From UBA6224 sp963730375 (lineage in GTDB: Bacteria; Patescibacteriota; Saccharimonadia; Saccharimonadales; UBA4665): a stretch of DNA of 64,000 nucleotides. A model generated the notes under the pieces. It was not told the origin of the DNA. It was given only the letters and a program-made list of their open reading frames with translations, and made no database searches. Of the stretch, positions 39,213-47,774 are shown piece after piece. The position numbers and the translations under genes were made by a program. The first letter of the stretch is position 1; every line of letters starts with the position of its first letter. The stretch is from assembly GCA_963730375.1 (NCBI GenBank), contig CAVSRJ010000004.1, positions 124,001 through 188,000 on the forward strand, in the 5' to 3' direction.

Positions 39213-39677
39213 CTATGGTTTTTCTATAGAACTGACTGCCTTTATACCAATATTCATGATAGATCTGATTGCACCGTGCTTCGCGTCAGATAAGTCGGGT
39301 GCCAACATCATATATCTGGTGCGTTTTAGTGTCTGCCTCAATGCAGTGTTCCCTTGTTGTGGACTGTTGGGCGAGCGAGTGGTGGGTATGCCTTGCCCCA
39401 TCCACCTGTGAACGCTTTCATAGCCCTGTACTTCATCAACATGAGTGCCGAGTAGATACAGTAACTTAAAGGGTGTTGTAGGGAGTAAGCCTTGGTCTTC
39501 ACTGTCAATCGACAGGGAGAGATTCAATGGATATAGCACTACCCTATCGTCTGCAAAGCTAATCGGCTCGGTTATTAAGTCGGCAGGCCGCACCGGTAGG
39601 ATAGAGAGCAGATAGTGTTCTATCAATGAGGGCGGGATAGTATGAGCGGGGGTTGGTGCTATATTCATGTCTTTCAT
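39213..39677 (-). CDS. Hypothetical protein, about 154 residues
   Basis: Soluble; not recognised. Contains FADDRVVLYPLNLSLSIDSE and a basic region TLKRTRYMMLAP. Start uncertain: ATG 39677 or 39668, or GTG 39689 inside the rplL hairpin. It lies downstream of rplL on the same strand. Confidence 0.45.
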   Translation of the reverse strand: MKDMNIAPTPAHTIPPSLIEHYLLSILPVRPADLITEPISFADDRVVLYPLNLSLSIDSEDQGLLPTTPFKLLYLLGTHVDEVQGYESVHRWMGQGIPTTRSPNSPQQGNTALRQTLKRTRYMMLAPDLSDAKHGAIRSIMNIGIKAVSSIEKP

Positions 39678-39679
39678 AC

Positions 39680-39708
39680 AAGATACCACCCATTATAGGT
39701 GGTATCTT
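39680..39708 (-). terminator. Strong hairpin after rplL
   Basis: Perfect 11-bp stem 39680-39690 / 39698-39708 with a 7-nt loop, 50 nt past the rplL stop. No T-tract follows on the minus strand, so termination may be partial and read into the next gene. Confidence 0.55.
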
Positions 39709-39758
39709 GACAGTTATATATAGTGTTTGCAAGCAAACAATATATTGTGTGCGTCTGC

Positions 39759-40142
39759 TTACGCGAGCTCGACTGTAGCGCCGGCGTCTTCGAGCGCCTT
39801 CTTGGCGTTCTCGGCGTCTTCCTTGGCAGCCTTCTCCAGGACTGGCTTTGGAGCGCCGTCGACGATAGCCTTAGCTTCACCGAGGCCGAGGCCAGTAATG
39901 TCCTTAACAGCCTTGATGACTGCGACCTTCTGGGCACCTGCGTCCTTCAGGACAACGTCGTACTCAGACTTCTCGTCTGCAGCATCTGCACCAGCGTCAC
40001 CGCCAGCAGCAGGACCAGCAACTGCAACAGCTGCAGCAGCAGGCTCAATGCCGTATTCGTCCTTGAGGACGTTCTTCAGTTCGTTTACTTCAAGAACTGT
40101 CAACTTGGTCAGTTCTTCAGCTAGCTTCTTTACATCAGCCAT
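39759..40142 (-). CDS. rplL: 50S ribosomal protein L7/L12
   Basis: 127 residues. N-terminal dimerisation helices (LAEELTKLTVLEVNELKNVL), Ala/Gly-rich hinge (about 35-55), C-terminal factor-binding domain (EYDVVLKDAGAQKVAVIKAV, GLGEAKAIVDGAPKPV). Stalk protein that recruits elongation factors. 20 nt downstream of rplJ. Confidence 0.97.
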   Translation of the reverse strand: MADVKKLAEELTKLTVLEVNELKNVLKDEYGIEPAAAAVAVAGPAAGGDAGADAADEKSEYDVVLKDAGAQKVAVIKAVKDITGLGLGEAKAIVDGAPKPVLEKAAKEDAENAKKALEDAGATVELA

Positions 40143-40162
40143 GATTTTCTCCTTATTAGTTA

Positions 40163-40687
40163 TTAGGCCGTAGCCTTAGCCTCGACGCCATCAAGTAGCG
40201 CGTGGAGGTTGCCCGACAGGGCGTTAGTGGTGTCATGAACCGGTGACAGCAGCTGGGCGACCACTTCGGCAATGAGTTGATCCTTGCCTGGGAGTGTGGC
40301 CAGTGCTTTCACGTCGTCCGCAGCCAGGAACTTGCCTTCTGCGCTGACAGCGCCGACGAACTCAATCGTTGGGTTTGCCTTTGCAAATGCGGCGAGCGCC
40401 TGTGCTGGTGCGACTTCGTCTTCGCCGTTGAACGCATACAGCAGCATGCCTTCCAGCGCTGAGGTATCAACATCCTTCAGGTTGTCTACACCCTGTAGCG
40501 CTTGCTTGACGAGTCGGTTTTTCACGACCTTTACCTTGGTGCCGTTATCGCGGGCGTCGCGGCGGAGCTGTTGCAGTGCCTTGACCGTAGTGCCTTGGTA
40601 TTTGGCCACGACAGTCATCTTGGAACTGCTCAGCAATTCGCTGACTTCTGTGATAACGTCACTTTTTTGTTGCTTTGATAATGCCAT
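40163..40687 (-). CDS. rplJ: 50S ribosomal protein L10
   Basis: 174 residues. MALSKQQKSDVITEVSELLS and TVVAKYQGTTVKALQQLRRD, then VKVVKNRLVKQAL are typical L10; the C-terminal helix binds L7/L12 dimers. ATG 40687 is chosen over 40702 from family starts and the upstream TTGGAG. About 150 nt of leader (40688-40841) could hold the usual L10 autoregulatory structure, but I did not identify it. Not adjacent to rplKA, which are 8 kb away. Confidence 0.95.
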   Translation of the reverse strand: MALSKQQKSDVITEVSELLSSSKMTVVAKYQGTTVKALQQLRRDARDNGTKVKVVKNRLVKQALQGVDNLKDVDTSALEGMLLYAFNGEDEVAPAQALAAFAKANPTIEFVGAVSAEGKFLAADDVKALATLPGKDQLIAEVVAQLLSPVHDTTNALSGNLHALLDGVEAKATA

Positions 40688-40841
40688 AGATGCATTCTCC
40701 AATATTATTTGGAATTATTCACGACTATCGACCATGTTCGTGAGTTCGTTGCCAACCAAAAACGCCTCTGGTGACCCAAAGACGTGCAAACGCTCAAAAG
40801 AGAGTGGTTTGTACCTCGGCGACATTCTTAAAGCGAATTTC

Positions 40842-41993
40842 TTAAGATTTTCGGCTCGTCGCTGTCTTTGGCAACTTGCTGGTATTGTACGCTGTTCCGC
40901 CCTCGGAGTCAACCGGTTTTACATCGGTGGCAATGTTCTTGATATAGCGCATGACGCACTCGGCAAATTCGTGCGTACCCTTTTTGTCGATCCATTCGTT
41001 ATCTCCATGCTGGTTGCCGCCATCCGGGCGAGTGACGATGGTTGGGATGCCGCTGGCTACGAGATACCTGGCATCTGAGGCTCCGAACGAGAGTGCGTAT
41101 TCATTTTTGGTCTCACCGCGTACTCGCTTTACGACCTTCTCCCATTCGGCAACATATGGCGAGTCCATGTCGTGGTGAACTGCCTCGGAGAACATTTCGG
41201 TTTTCAATCTGACGTCATAGGCCTTGGCGAATGTTCTCAGCTGGCGCTTAAGATCGTTATAGGTGCCGTTTAAGAAACGTATGTCAAACACTGCGGTGGC
41301 TTCGTCTGGAAGCTGGTTGTTGGCAGTGCCGGTCTGGAGTTGTGTGAGTACCACAGTTGTATCAGTGTGTTTTTGTGGCATTGGTACGTAATTCTGCACT
41401 GCATTCACGAATTGCAAAAGTTTGTCTGCAGCATTTTCGCCTTCCCAGGGGCGTGAGCCGTGTGCCGATTCACCTTCCGCGGTTGCCCGCACATGCCACA
41501 CGCCTTTGCATTGAGCCTCGACATGCCAGCCATCAGCTCCGTCGGGCAGCAGGCAGACATCTGCTCCGTAGCCTCGCTCGAGCAAGTATTTCACTCCATT
41601 CTGCCCAGCGATTTCTTCGTCACTGGTAATCATGATGCCGATATCGTACTGACCAAGTTTTTTTTGTAGTGAGTCTATGGCGTGCATGTACGCTGCTATT
41701 GCAAACTTCATGTCGAACACTCCTCGGCCACGGTACTGACCTTGATGCGTTCGAAGCCTAAACAATTCATCAGGTGCGGGGACTACATCTATGTGGGCTG
41801 CGAGCAATAGTTTGACATGTTTTGCGTCCTTTTTGGTGGTTGCAACCAACGACCCGAAACCGTTCGACCGGTAGCGATGCACGTACATGCCGCGTTGGTC
41901 TAAATAGTCAGCGATATAGCTTAAGGCAGCATCACTGGATTCATCACCACTGACGGTTGGGATCGCAACTAGATTTCGAAATAGGTCTTCCAT
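40842..41993 (-). CDS. M20 family metallopeptidase
   Basis: 383 residues. Metal-site motifs: AAHIDVVPAP (about 69), GRGVFDMKFAIAAY (about 94), SDEEIAGQNG (about 128), with a dimerisation domain between and a C-terminal H in GGNQHGDNEW. ArgE/DapE/ACY1/CPG2 type, removing an acyl or amino acid group; substrate not determined. Starts one nucleotide inside the upstream gene's stop. Confidence 0.88.
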   Translation of the reverse strand: MEDLFRNLVAIPTVSGDESSDAALSYIADYLDQRGMYVHRYRSNGFGSLVATTKKDAKHVKLLLAAHIDVVPAPDELFRLRTHQGQYRGRGVFDMKFAIAAYMHAIDSLQKKLGQYDIGIMITSDEEIAGQNGVKYLLERGYGADVCLLPDGADGWHVEAQCKGVWHVRATAEGESAHGSRPWEGENAADKLLQFVNAVQNYVPMPQKHTDTTVVLTQLQTGTANNQLPDEATAVFDIRFLNGTYNDLKRQLRTFAKAYDVRLKTEMFSEAVHHDMDSPYVAEWEKVVKRVRGETKNEYALSFGASDARYLVASGIPTIVTRPDGGNQHGDNEWIDKKGTHEFAECVMRYIKNIATDVKPVDSEGGTAYNTSKLPKTATSRKS

Positions 41994-43651
41994 TATGTCG
42001 TTACTTCTTTCTCGTACAGTTCGGTCACATGTGCGCGTCGTGCTTGTGCTAATACATATAGTAACTCATTTGTGCTGAGCTCAGGCTCGACCTCATGTGC
42101 GATACGCATTGCATCAGTGCCGGTCATACGGCTGCCGGGCAGGTAAAAATCTTCAAATACGGCACTCGCACCCAGACCATCGTAGGCTTCTTTACTCGGT
42201 GCTTCCAATGTTGCATGAAGCTCTCGCATGGCCTCGTTCGAGATCGGCTCTGGGGAATACGCATTTGTGAATACGGCAATTTTATCGAGTAGATGCTGCG
42301 GCGACATCGTTTTGCCGGTAGTAGTCTGCAAGTCGGTATCCTTACCCCAGAGTGTCATGGCGATATTATTCAAGTGGCCGACCTCGACCTGGTGCTGGCG
42401 CCTATCTTGGCTATCCGGACCATCGAAGAGTAACCCAACTTCTTCGGTGTCACGCGGACTATCGTAGTATTCTTGGAGCGCTACCAGGAATTTTGCCACG
42501 ACTTCCTGTGTGGCTAATAGCTTATGCATGTTGCCACCGGCGCGGCCCAGGTTACATACTTCCAGTGTGCCCTTATCAAGGCGGATACGATCGGTGCGCC
42601 AACCCTGCTGACGTACTGATGAGATAACTTCACCAGAAACGAGTTTTTTGTTGGCTCGTGCCAAGAACTCTTCGAGTGTGTTTGGCGCGGCTTCCACCCA
42701 TGCTCCTGAACTCGGGGATCCTAGCTGGCGACTTAACTCACGCCAATCATATGGCACGACATCCTCATATGCTTCGCTCATGAGTAAATCATGGTCAGGA
42801 AGCGGGTTGCTGTATTCAGGATTGGGGTTTTCATTGTAATGTTGGCTTAGCGTTGTTTCGAAACTGCCGTCTCGTATCGGTGAACTCGCAGTTAATAAGC
42901 CGAACAGTGCTTGCACTTCTTGGTATTTATTCAGCGCATACATGCCGGCTTCGACCGACTTCATTTGTACGTGCAGCTGTTCTGACATACAACCAAACTC
43001 AAGGATATTCGGCATTTTCTCTAGTGCAATCATATTCACAAACGGCTGCTCGCTGATGTCGGAGCGCGTGTAAGTATTAGGCACGACACTAACCGGGGGT
43101 GCGACCAGGCCCCAGGCTTCAAGATCTTTTTCTACTTCATGCGCCTTCACAATAGATACTCGGCGAAAATCAGCGTATCCTTCGGCGACGTCGGTGCCAT
43201 ATTCCACCATTTGCTGCATCATCTCGGCTTGGTACTTCGGGTGCTTGGCATCGAGTCTCTTGCTTGTGCCGTCTGGCAACATAAGTGTCGTACCATCTGG
43301 GAGAATTTTATGCCACGTATGGTCTGCGCCCATTGTCAGTACTTCGGTTTCGGCGCCTTGTGTCGGATACTGGGCCGACCAGACATGCTGAGGTTCGTAC
43401 GCCACCTCTGTTACTCCATCCGGATTCAAGGTGGCACGGAGGAGCAAGGATGAGGCTCGTGCATGGCTGGGAGCAAGCTCGGCACCGATTTTCCAGGCGT
43501 CCCCGTTGTATATTTCCAGCAATCGACCATCTGCGACATGCAGCCCCGATTCAGCACCATCTTCAGGAAATAACGGTACATGCGCTTCATCCAGCACAGC
43601 CTGCTGGTGCGGTTTAAGCGCTTCTTTCTGTCCTTCTTTAAACTCTGCCAT
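41993..43651 (-). CDS. Glutamate-cysteine ligase-like (GCS2 fold) protein
   Basis: 552 residues. The region LFGLLTASSPIRDGSFETT (about 250-268) and the C-terminal block RIRLDKGTLEVCNLGRAGGN plus a long helix (LATQEVVAKFLVALQEYYD) parallel GCS2-type carboxylate-amine ligases (ASSPFWxG; R-x-GTLEVRxxD). It also has its own N-terminal ~130 residues and a C-terminal ~130 residue helical extension. An ATP-dependent ligation of glutamate to an amine is my inference. One nucleotide overlap with the M20 peptidase suggests the pair makes and hydrolyses a related amide. Confidence 0.5.
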   Translation of the reverse strand: MAEFKEGQKEALKPHQQAVLDEAHVPLFPEDGAESGLHVADGRLLEIYNGDAWKIGAELAPSHARASSLLLRATLNPDGVTEVAYEPQHVWSAQYPTQGAETEVLTMGADHTWHKILPDGTTLMLPDGTSKRLDAKHPKYQAEMMQQMVEYGTDVAEGYADFRRVSIVKAHEVEKDLEAWGLVAPPVSVVPNTYTRSDISEQPFVNMIALEKMPNILEFGCMSEQLHVQMKSVEAGMYALNKYQEVQALFGLLTASSPIRDGSFETTLSQHYNENPNPEYSNPLPDHDLLMSEAYEDVVPYDWRELSRQLGSPSSGAWVEAAPNTLEEFLARANKKLVSGEVISSVRQQGWRTDRIRLDKGTLEVCNLGRAGGNMHKLLATQEVVAKFLVALQEYYDSPRDTEEVGLLFDGPDSQDRRQHQVEVGHLNNIAMTLWGKDTDLQTTTGKTMSPQHLLDKIAVFTNAYSPEPISNEAMRELHATLEAPSKEAYDGLGASAVFEDFYLPGSRMTGTDAMRIAHEVEPELSTNELLYVLAQARRAHVTELYEKEVTT

Positions 43652-43670
43652 GTCGTGTTCCTCTCACAAA

Positions 43671-43700
43671 AAAACCGGGGCTCCTTGCGGGAGCCCGGTT
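43671..43700 (-). terminator. Intrinsic terminator
   Basis: GC-rich 11-bp stem with one bulged G (43673-43684 / 43690-43700); on the minus strand it is followed by seven T. It ends the small three-gene operon before the GCS2-like gene. Confidence 0.85.
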
Positions 43701-43778
43701 GATCATTGTCTGACAATTATCTAACCACGCTCGCCCGAGCCGATAATAATAGTGCGAATAATTGCAAAACTACTCATA

Positions 43779-43997
43779 TTACGGTCTCATTATACTCTCT
43801 TCGAACACTGAGTCAACGCAGCCTGTTGGTGGTTGTTCCCCCAGCTCGACCCATACCACTTCGGCCAAAATATGTCGCCTGGCCGTGTCATCGCCAACAT
43901 AGCTGGCCAATTCTGCATCGGTCTCTGTCATGGCGTACGGTGCGTATCGTCCGAAATCTCGCTCAAATGTTACCGTTTCGCCTGATGTTACATTCAT
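43779..43997 (-). CDS. Hypothetical protein, 72 residues
   Basis: Acidic small protein (ETDAELASYVGDDTARRHIL). Not recognised. ATG 43997 overlaps the preceding stop (ATGA), so it is a real coupled gene. Last of three genes behind the structured leader. Confidence 0.55.
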   Translation of the reverse strand: MNVTSGETVTFERDFGRYAPYAMTETDAELASYVGDDTARRHILAEVVWVELGEQPPTGCVDSVFEESIMRP

Positions 43998-44281
43998 ACC
44001 TCTACTCCCGCAGCTGCCATCATATTTTGGAGACACGCCCGGCGGCTGAGCCCGTCGCGATCCATTCGAGTTGCTCTACCGTGCATTTCTGCCGTAACAA
44101 GTTCTACCGCTCCGATACGTTCAAGTAGATCCTGATAGTCTTCTGGCGTCTTGGACCAATCTCTGTCTTCATTTGCGTAGAGTAGTTCTCGTTCTCGGAC
44201 TACATCTCTGCTCACTCCTCTGGTGGCTATTGTCTGTCGGCGCTTACCGATGCGCCATTCTCTGCTTCTTCCTCGTGACAT
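43994..44281 (-). CDS. Hypothetical basic protein, 95 residues
   Basis: Strongly basic N-terminus (SRGRSREWRIGKRRQTIATR), then a mixed helix ending in LSRRACLQNMMAAAGVEV. The charge suggests RNA or DNA binding, but no domain is recognised. Middle gene of a three-gene operon. Confidence 0.55.
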   Translation of the reverse strand: MSRGRSREWRIGKRRQTIATRGVSRDVVRERELLYANEDRDWSKTPEDYQDLLERIGAVELVTAEMHGRATRMDRDGLSRRACLQNMMAAAGVEV

Positions 44282-44306
44282 GTTTGCTTTCTCCTGTTTT
44301 GTTACT

Positions 44307-44531
44307 TCATACCTCTAAGGTATGACCCTGGTCTCGTAGATCCATACTTCTCTGAGCCGCAGCTCGTGCATCCGCACTGGCGTCTGGTTGTGGCGCCACC
44401 ATAGCATAGACTGTATCAGCAACGGCGACTCCTCCGCCCCAGTCAGTGGCTTCACGGTGTGCCGGTCGTCGTACCTCTCGAGGGGCTGACGCGTTCCGTT
44501 GCCCGTCTAAACTTTCGTAAACTCTTCCCAT
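44307..44531 (-). CDS. Hypothetical protein, 74 residues
   Basis: Polar, Ala/Arg-rich, no motif recognised. First gene behind the structured leader and its terminator-like hairpin (44564-44585), so its expression probably depends on read-through of that hairpin. GGGAG lies about 10 nt upstream of ATG 44531. Confidence 0.5.
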   Translation of the reverse strand: MGRVYESLDGQRNASAPREVRRPAHREATDWGGGVAVADTVYAMVAPQPDASADARAAAQRSMDLRDQGHTLEV

Positions 44532-44563
44532 ACTGCGTATCTCCCATGAGTCATAAAATAAAA

Positions 44564-44585
44564 ATAGGCTTCGGTTGAAGCCTAT
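44564..44585 (-). terminator. Terminator hairpin upstream of a three-gene operon
   Basis: Perfect 9-bp stem 44564-44572 / 44577-44585, loop of 4, followed on the minus strand by TTTTTATTTTA. It lies in the leader between the predicted start of transcription and the first ATG. Confidence 0.75.
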
Positions 44586-44715
44586 GTGGTTTCGGGCTGT
44601 GCGGTGAGCTATCGCTCGGAGGCTTCAACCATGGTGAAGCACAGCCCTTGAAGGCCGAGAATAATAATGAGGTTCTGCTTCACTTGGTTGAGTATCATAT
44701 GCACTCAATACTATT
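44586..44715 (-). ncRNA. Candidate structured leader RNA or small RNA
   Basis: Minus strand, upstream of the terminator hairpin. A 9-bp stem GCACAGCCC-type (44639-44647 with 44594-44602) encloses two hairpins (44606-44609/44614-44617 and 44622-44627/44635-44640), giving a three-way junction. An 11-nt segment in the leader (GGTTGAAGCCT, 44620-44630 read on the minus strand) is complementary to the 5' arm plus loop of the terminator (AGGCTTCAACC), so it could act as an antiterminator. A promoter TTGACT-16-TAGTAT lies just upstream. It matches no riboswitch class I know. Confidence 0.5.
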
Positions 44716-44748
44716 ACATTTCACAAGTAAGTCAATAGGCGCTAACCC

Positions 44749-44777
44749 TTGAACTTTTTTCATAAGCAGTGTATGAT
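44749..44777 (+). promoter_or_regulatory. Promoter of the 199-residue protein
   Basis: TTGAAC (44749-44754), 17-nt spacer, TATGAT (44772-44777). It fixes ATG 44803 as the start since an earlier in-frame ATG lies within the promoter. Confidence 0.6.
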
Positions 44778-44802
44778 ATATGAGTTTGAATTCAGACACT
44801 AT

Positions 44803-45399
44803 ATGAGTGATACAAAAGAACTAACTTCATTTTTTGACGAACTGCCATCGGCGGATGTTATTCAGTCTCCTCTAAAAAGTCGCTTTGACCCGATTCTACA
44901 GCGGAAATTAGTAGCCTATGTTATGTCTTTACGAAATGGTGAAAAGCGAGATTTTAAGATGGAAATCGGCCCCAACCCTGATTTTGGCGAGACCGTCGAT
45001 GCGGTCTGCTGGCGTCTTGCTGCGAGCGGCGACGCTAATAAAGTAAAACAATCGGAGCAGATTAGGGCCATGCACGTATTACGTAAGTTTGACCTCGTCA
45101 CACTTGCGCCTTATTCAGAACTTGAACGTAAAACCGAAAATAGATTGGGTATCCCGACGCACTCCTGGAAGTATGATATGCCCCACAACAATACTTTTTG
45201 GAGCAACGTAGACCGAAGAGTCACCGGATACCTCAGCGTCCTGAGTGATGATGTAGAAAGCAGAGACAACAGTATGATCGGAGCTCAAGCTGTCATCGGT
45301 GTCCTCAATGGTGTATCGATTAAGCGGTTCGAGCAAGAGTCAGTTCATTCGGTTGTGTATGCTTTAGATTTTCCTGTTGAAATCAACGACGGGTCATAA
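44803..45399 (+). CDS. Hypothetical protein, 198 residues
   Basis: Soluble; not recognised. It begins MSDTKELTSFFDELPSADVI and contains FDPILQRKLVAYVMSLRNGE and RLAASGDANKVKQSEQIRAM. No catalytic motif is visible. The 3' end overlaps the convergent tmk-thyX gene by 6 nt. Confidence 0.55.
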   Translation: MSDTKELTSFFDELPSADVIQSPLKSRFDPILQRKLVAYVMSLRNGEKRDFKMEIGPNPDFGETVDAVCWRLAASGDANKVKQSEQIRAMHVLRKFDLVTLAPYSELERKTENRLGIPTHSWKYDMPHNNTFWSNVDRRVTGYLSVLSDDVESRDNSMIGAQAVIGVLNGVSIKRFEQESVHSVVYALDFPVEINDGS

Positions 45400-47727
45400 A
45401 TTCTCAAGCTTGAACTGCGTATAGCGTTCGGCGGCTAGTCTCGTCAACGCTTCGTCTTCGTCTGTATTGACGAATTTCATGGCTTGACCAATCATGGGAT
45501 GTTTTTCTGACAGCTTTTCATGCATCTCGAGTACTAGTTTGCGATACCCGGGGTGTCCTTGCGGGCTGGTGCGCAGTTCGTGGAGATGAAATGCCTCACG
45601 GGCGTTGTAGGTGACCTTCCAGCGCATCTTGTGCCCGAGAAGGGTGGCATATTGCGCCTCCAGCGCATACCCGGCCTGTTGTAGGCTACTGTACAAACGC
45701 AAGCTCAGCTCAAAACACTCCTCGAACATGTCGCTCAGTCCAGCGTCTTCAACCAGTTTTGGTACTTCAAATCCAAAGCGTGGCGTCAATTGTTGCCACT
45801 CCAGGTCGTCTACCATACGGTGTCGCTGTAAATCTCTAAAAATGCCGTAGTCACAGACTAGATCCCAGCTGTAATGGACTTTTTCTAGGGCACGGCCGGG
45901 CTTATGACGTCGGTTGAGTCGTTCGCCCATATATGTTTCAAATGCTTCGGCTTTTTGACCGTACGACCACGAGCTAACTTCTTCGCGAATGGCACGTAAC
46001 GGCCGATTGGTGTGCTCGTAGAGCATGTCAGGAATGACGTCAAACTCATTACGGGGCCAAATGTCTGTCAATGTTACCGAATTGCCACTGTCGGCGGCGT
46101 AGTCTGCTGGCATATGTTGCTGGCTGAATTGTTTCATAGCACTGGCTGTGTTGGCCCGATAGGCAATATTTGCCCCGCCTCGCTCCGGTTTGTCGGCTCG
46201 CTCCAGAAAAGTCGGTACTATCTTACGACCCTCTTCCAGCAGCTGTTTTCCAACGCTCTTAGCCTCTGGCAGCTCATCGGCAAGTAAATGCATAATGAGA
46301 CTTTCCAGGGCCTGTCCAGAGGCAAAAATACCTACCGTTGACTTGGTAGCGACAGGAAGGACCGCACGTGCAGCATCACAGGCTTGGGCTCGTACGGCGC
46401 CCTTCCAGGCACCATCCCGCTCGCTAGCCGGGGTGCCGGAGTTGCCGGCAACATAATCGGTCAGACGGTGGACCATATCAGAATATTTATCAAAAATCTG
46501 ATCCATGACATCGCAGTACAGGTTTTTAACGTTCGCATCAAAATGGGGTGGAATATAATAGCGATAATTGCCGTGTTGATCCCGCTGATCGAAATAGATG
46601 TAGCGGGTTGACTGTTCGAGATAAGCTGCCAGTCTGCCCCACTCCAGTTTTTTCGTAAGAAGATTGCTGGCGTTCTCTACAACCATGTGTATACCGGTTA
46701 ACTGTTGTACGGAGTCGTCTCCATATGCTGTAATGACACGCTGTAGCAGCTTCTCGTCCTTGCCCATGGCGTGAGCAAATTCATCCAGGATGGTGAGTCG
46801 CATGTCGTCTCCGCGTCGACTCAGCCGGGCCATGGCTGCAGAAATCGTTACCGGGCTCAACGTATCGCTGAATCCGTATACATCACCCTCAGTCGAAGTA
46901 ACTGCTTCCTTCAGGTAGTCATATCCGGCGTTAGTGATAATGGTGCCAGTGGGCAGTTTGCGGACATATGGATTGTCGGTCTGCGTACTGTGCGGCGTAC
47001 GAACCGCCTCTTCGGACGTTTTAGGCTTTTTGCCAGTTGGTTTTGGTAAGTGTGGCTGTAGCTTTTCCCAGATTAGCGATTGGACGGCTTCGATATCGAG
47101 TAGCTGGCCGCTGCGTACACAGTCAATGCGCGTAAAATCTTTCGGAAATAGGTTACACAGATCGTCATAGACCTCGACGGAGCGCTGCAGGTGGTCAAGA
47201 TCGGCTTCGTGAATGTCTCGCTTTTTGTCAGTGTAGCTACGCTCTTCTTTTTTGTCGACCAGTGTTTGAGCAATATCTGCCGGTACGCGTAGAACGATGT
47301 TGGCGTCTGGTCTTGGGATGCTGAGCATCTGAAATTCGAGGTTATCTAGCCATATAAAATAGCCGCGACGTTCCTCGGGGTTTCGGAACTTCGTACCTTG
47401 GTGTGCCATATTACTGCCAGTAAATCTGTTCGCCAGCACAACTTTACCAGCCTCGAGCGCCTCTCGTATCGCCGGTGCGGCTTCGTAGCGGTCGAGTGCA
47501 TAGAACAGTGAACCAGTATACGGACCAACACTATCAGCAGTGCCGTAGGCTCCATTTAGATAGCGACGTACAAAGTAGCTGGATTCTTGCTCATACTGCG
47601 GAAAATCAAATGTCGCGACGTCATATCCGGCTGCCTCGAGTCGTTCAATTAGTAGCCTGAACTGCGTTCCTTTGCCCGAACCGTCCGTACCCTCGATGAC
47701 AGCAAAGAATCCTTTGTGTTCTGACAT
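45394..47727 (-). CDS. Thymidylate kinase-ThyX thymidylate synthase fusion
   Basis: 777 residues. Residues 1-230: dTMP kinase (Walker A EGTDGSGKGTQ; DRYEA; LIERLEAAGYDV). Then a linker (about 235-255) and two ThyX-like units. The first has ExSTRY (LEQSTRYIYFDQ) but EWGR where the RHR motif should be; the second has DLQRHRMVDD and LTPRFGFEVP with the C-terminal RxxFHLHELRTSPQGHPGYR. One chain may thus make dTMP from dUMP with FAD/NADPH/methylene-folate and convert it to dTDP. Downstream of dcd. Confidence 0.88.
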   Translation of the reverse strand: MSEHKGFFAVIEGTDGSGKGTQFRLLIERLEAAGYDVATFDFPQYEQESSYFVRRYLNGAYGTADSVGPYTGSLFYALDRYEAAPAIREALEAGKVVLANRFTGSNMAHQGTKFRNPEERRGYFIWLDNLEFQMLSIPRPDANIVLRVPADIAQTLVDKKEERSYTDKKRDIHEADLDHLQRSVEVYDDLCNLFPKDFTRIDCVRSGQLLDIEAVQSLIWEKLQPHLPKPTGKKPKTSEEAVRTPHSTQTDNPYVRKLPTGTIITNAGYDYLKEAVTSTEGDVYGFSDTLSPVTISAAMARLSRRGDDMRLTILDEFAHAMGKDEKLLQRVITAYGDDSVQQLTGIHMVVENASNLLTKKLEWGRLAAYLEQSTRYIYFDQRDQHGNYRYYIPPHFDANVKNLYCDVMDQIFDKYSDMVHRLTDYVAGNSGTPASERDGAWKGAVRAQACDAARAVLPVATKSTVGIFASGQALESLIMHLLADELPEAKSVGKQLLEEGRKIVPTFLERADKPERGGANIAYRANTASAMKQFSQQHMPADYAADSGNSVTLTDIWPRNEFDVIPDMLYEHTNRPLRAIREEVSSWSYGQKAEAFETYMGERLNRRHKPGRALEKVHYSWDLVCDYGIFRDLQRHRMVDDLEWQQLTPRFGFEVPKLVEDAGLSDMFEECFELSLRLYSSLQQAGYALEAQYATLLGHKMRWKVTYNAREAFHLHELRTSPQGHPGYRKLVLEMHEKLSEKHPMIGQAMKFVNTDEDEALTRLAAERYTQFKLENL

Positions 47728-47774
47728 ATGGCTAAGCCTCCCCCACCCGATTAGTTAATTGGGTAGATGACGCG

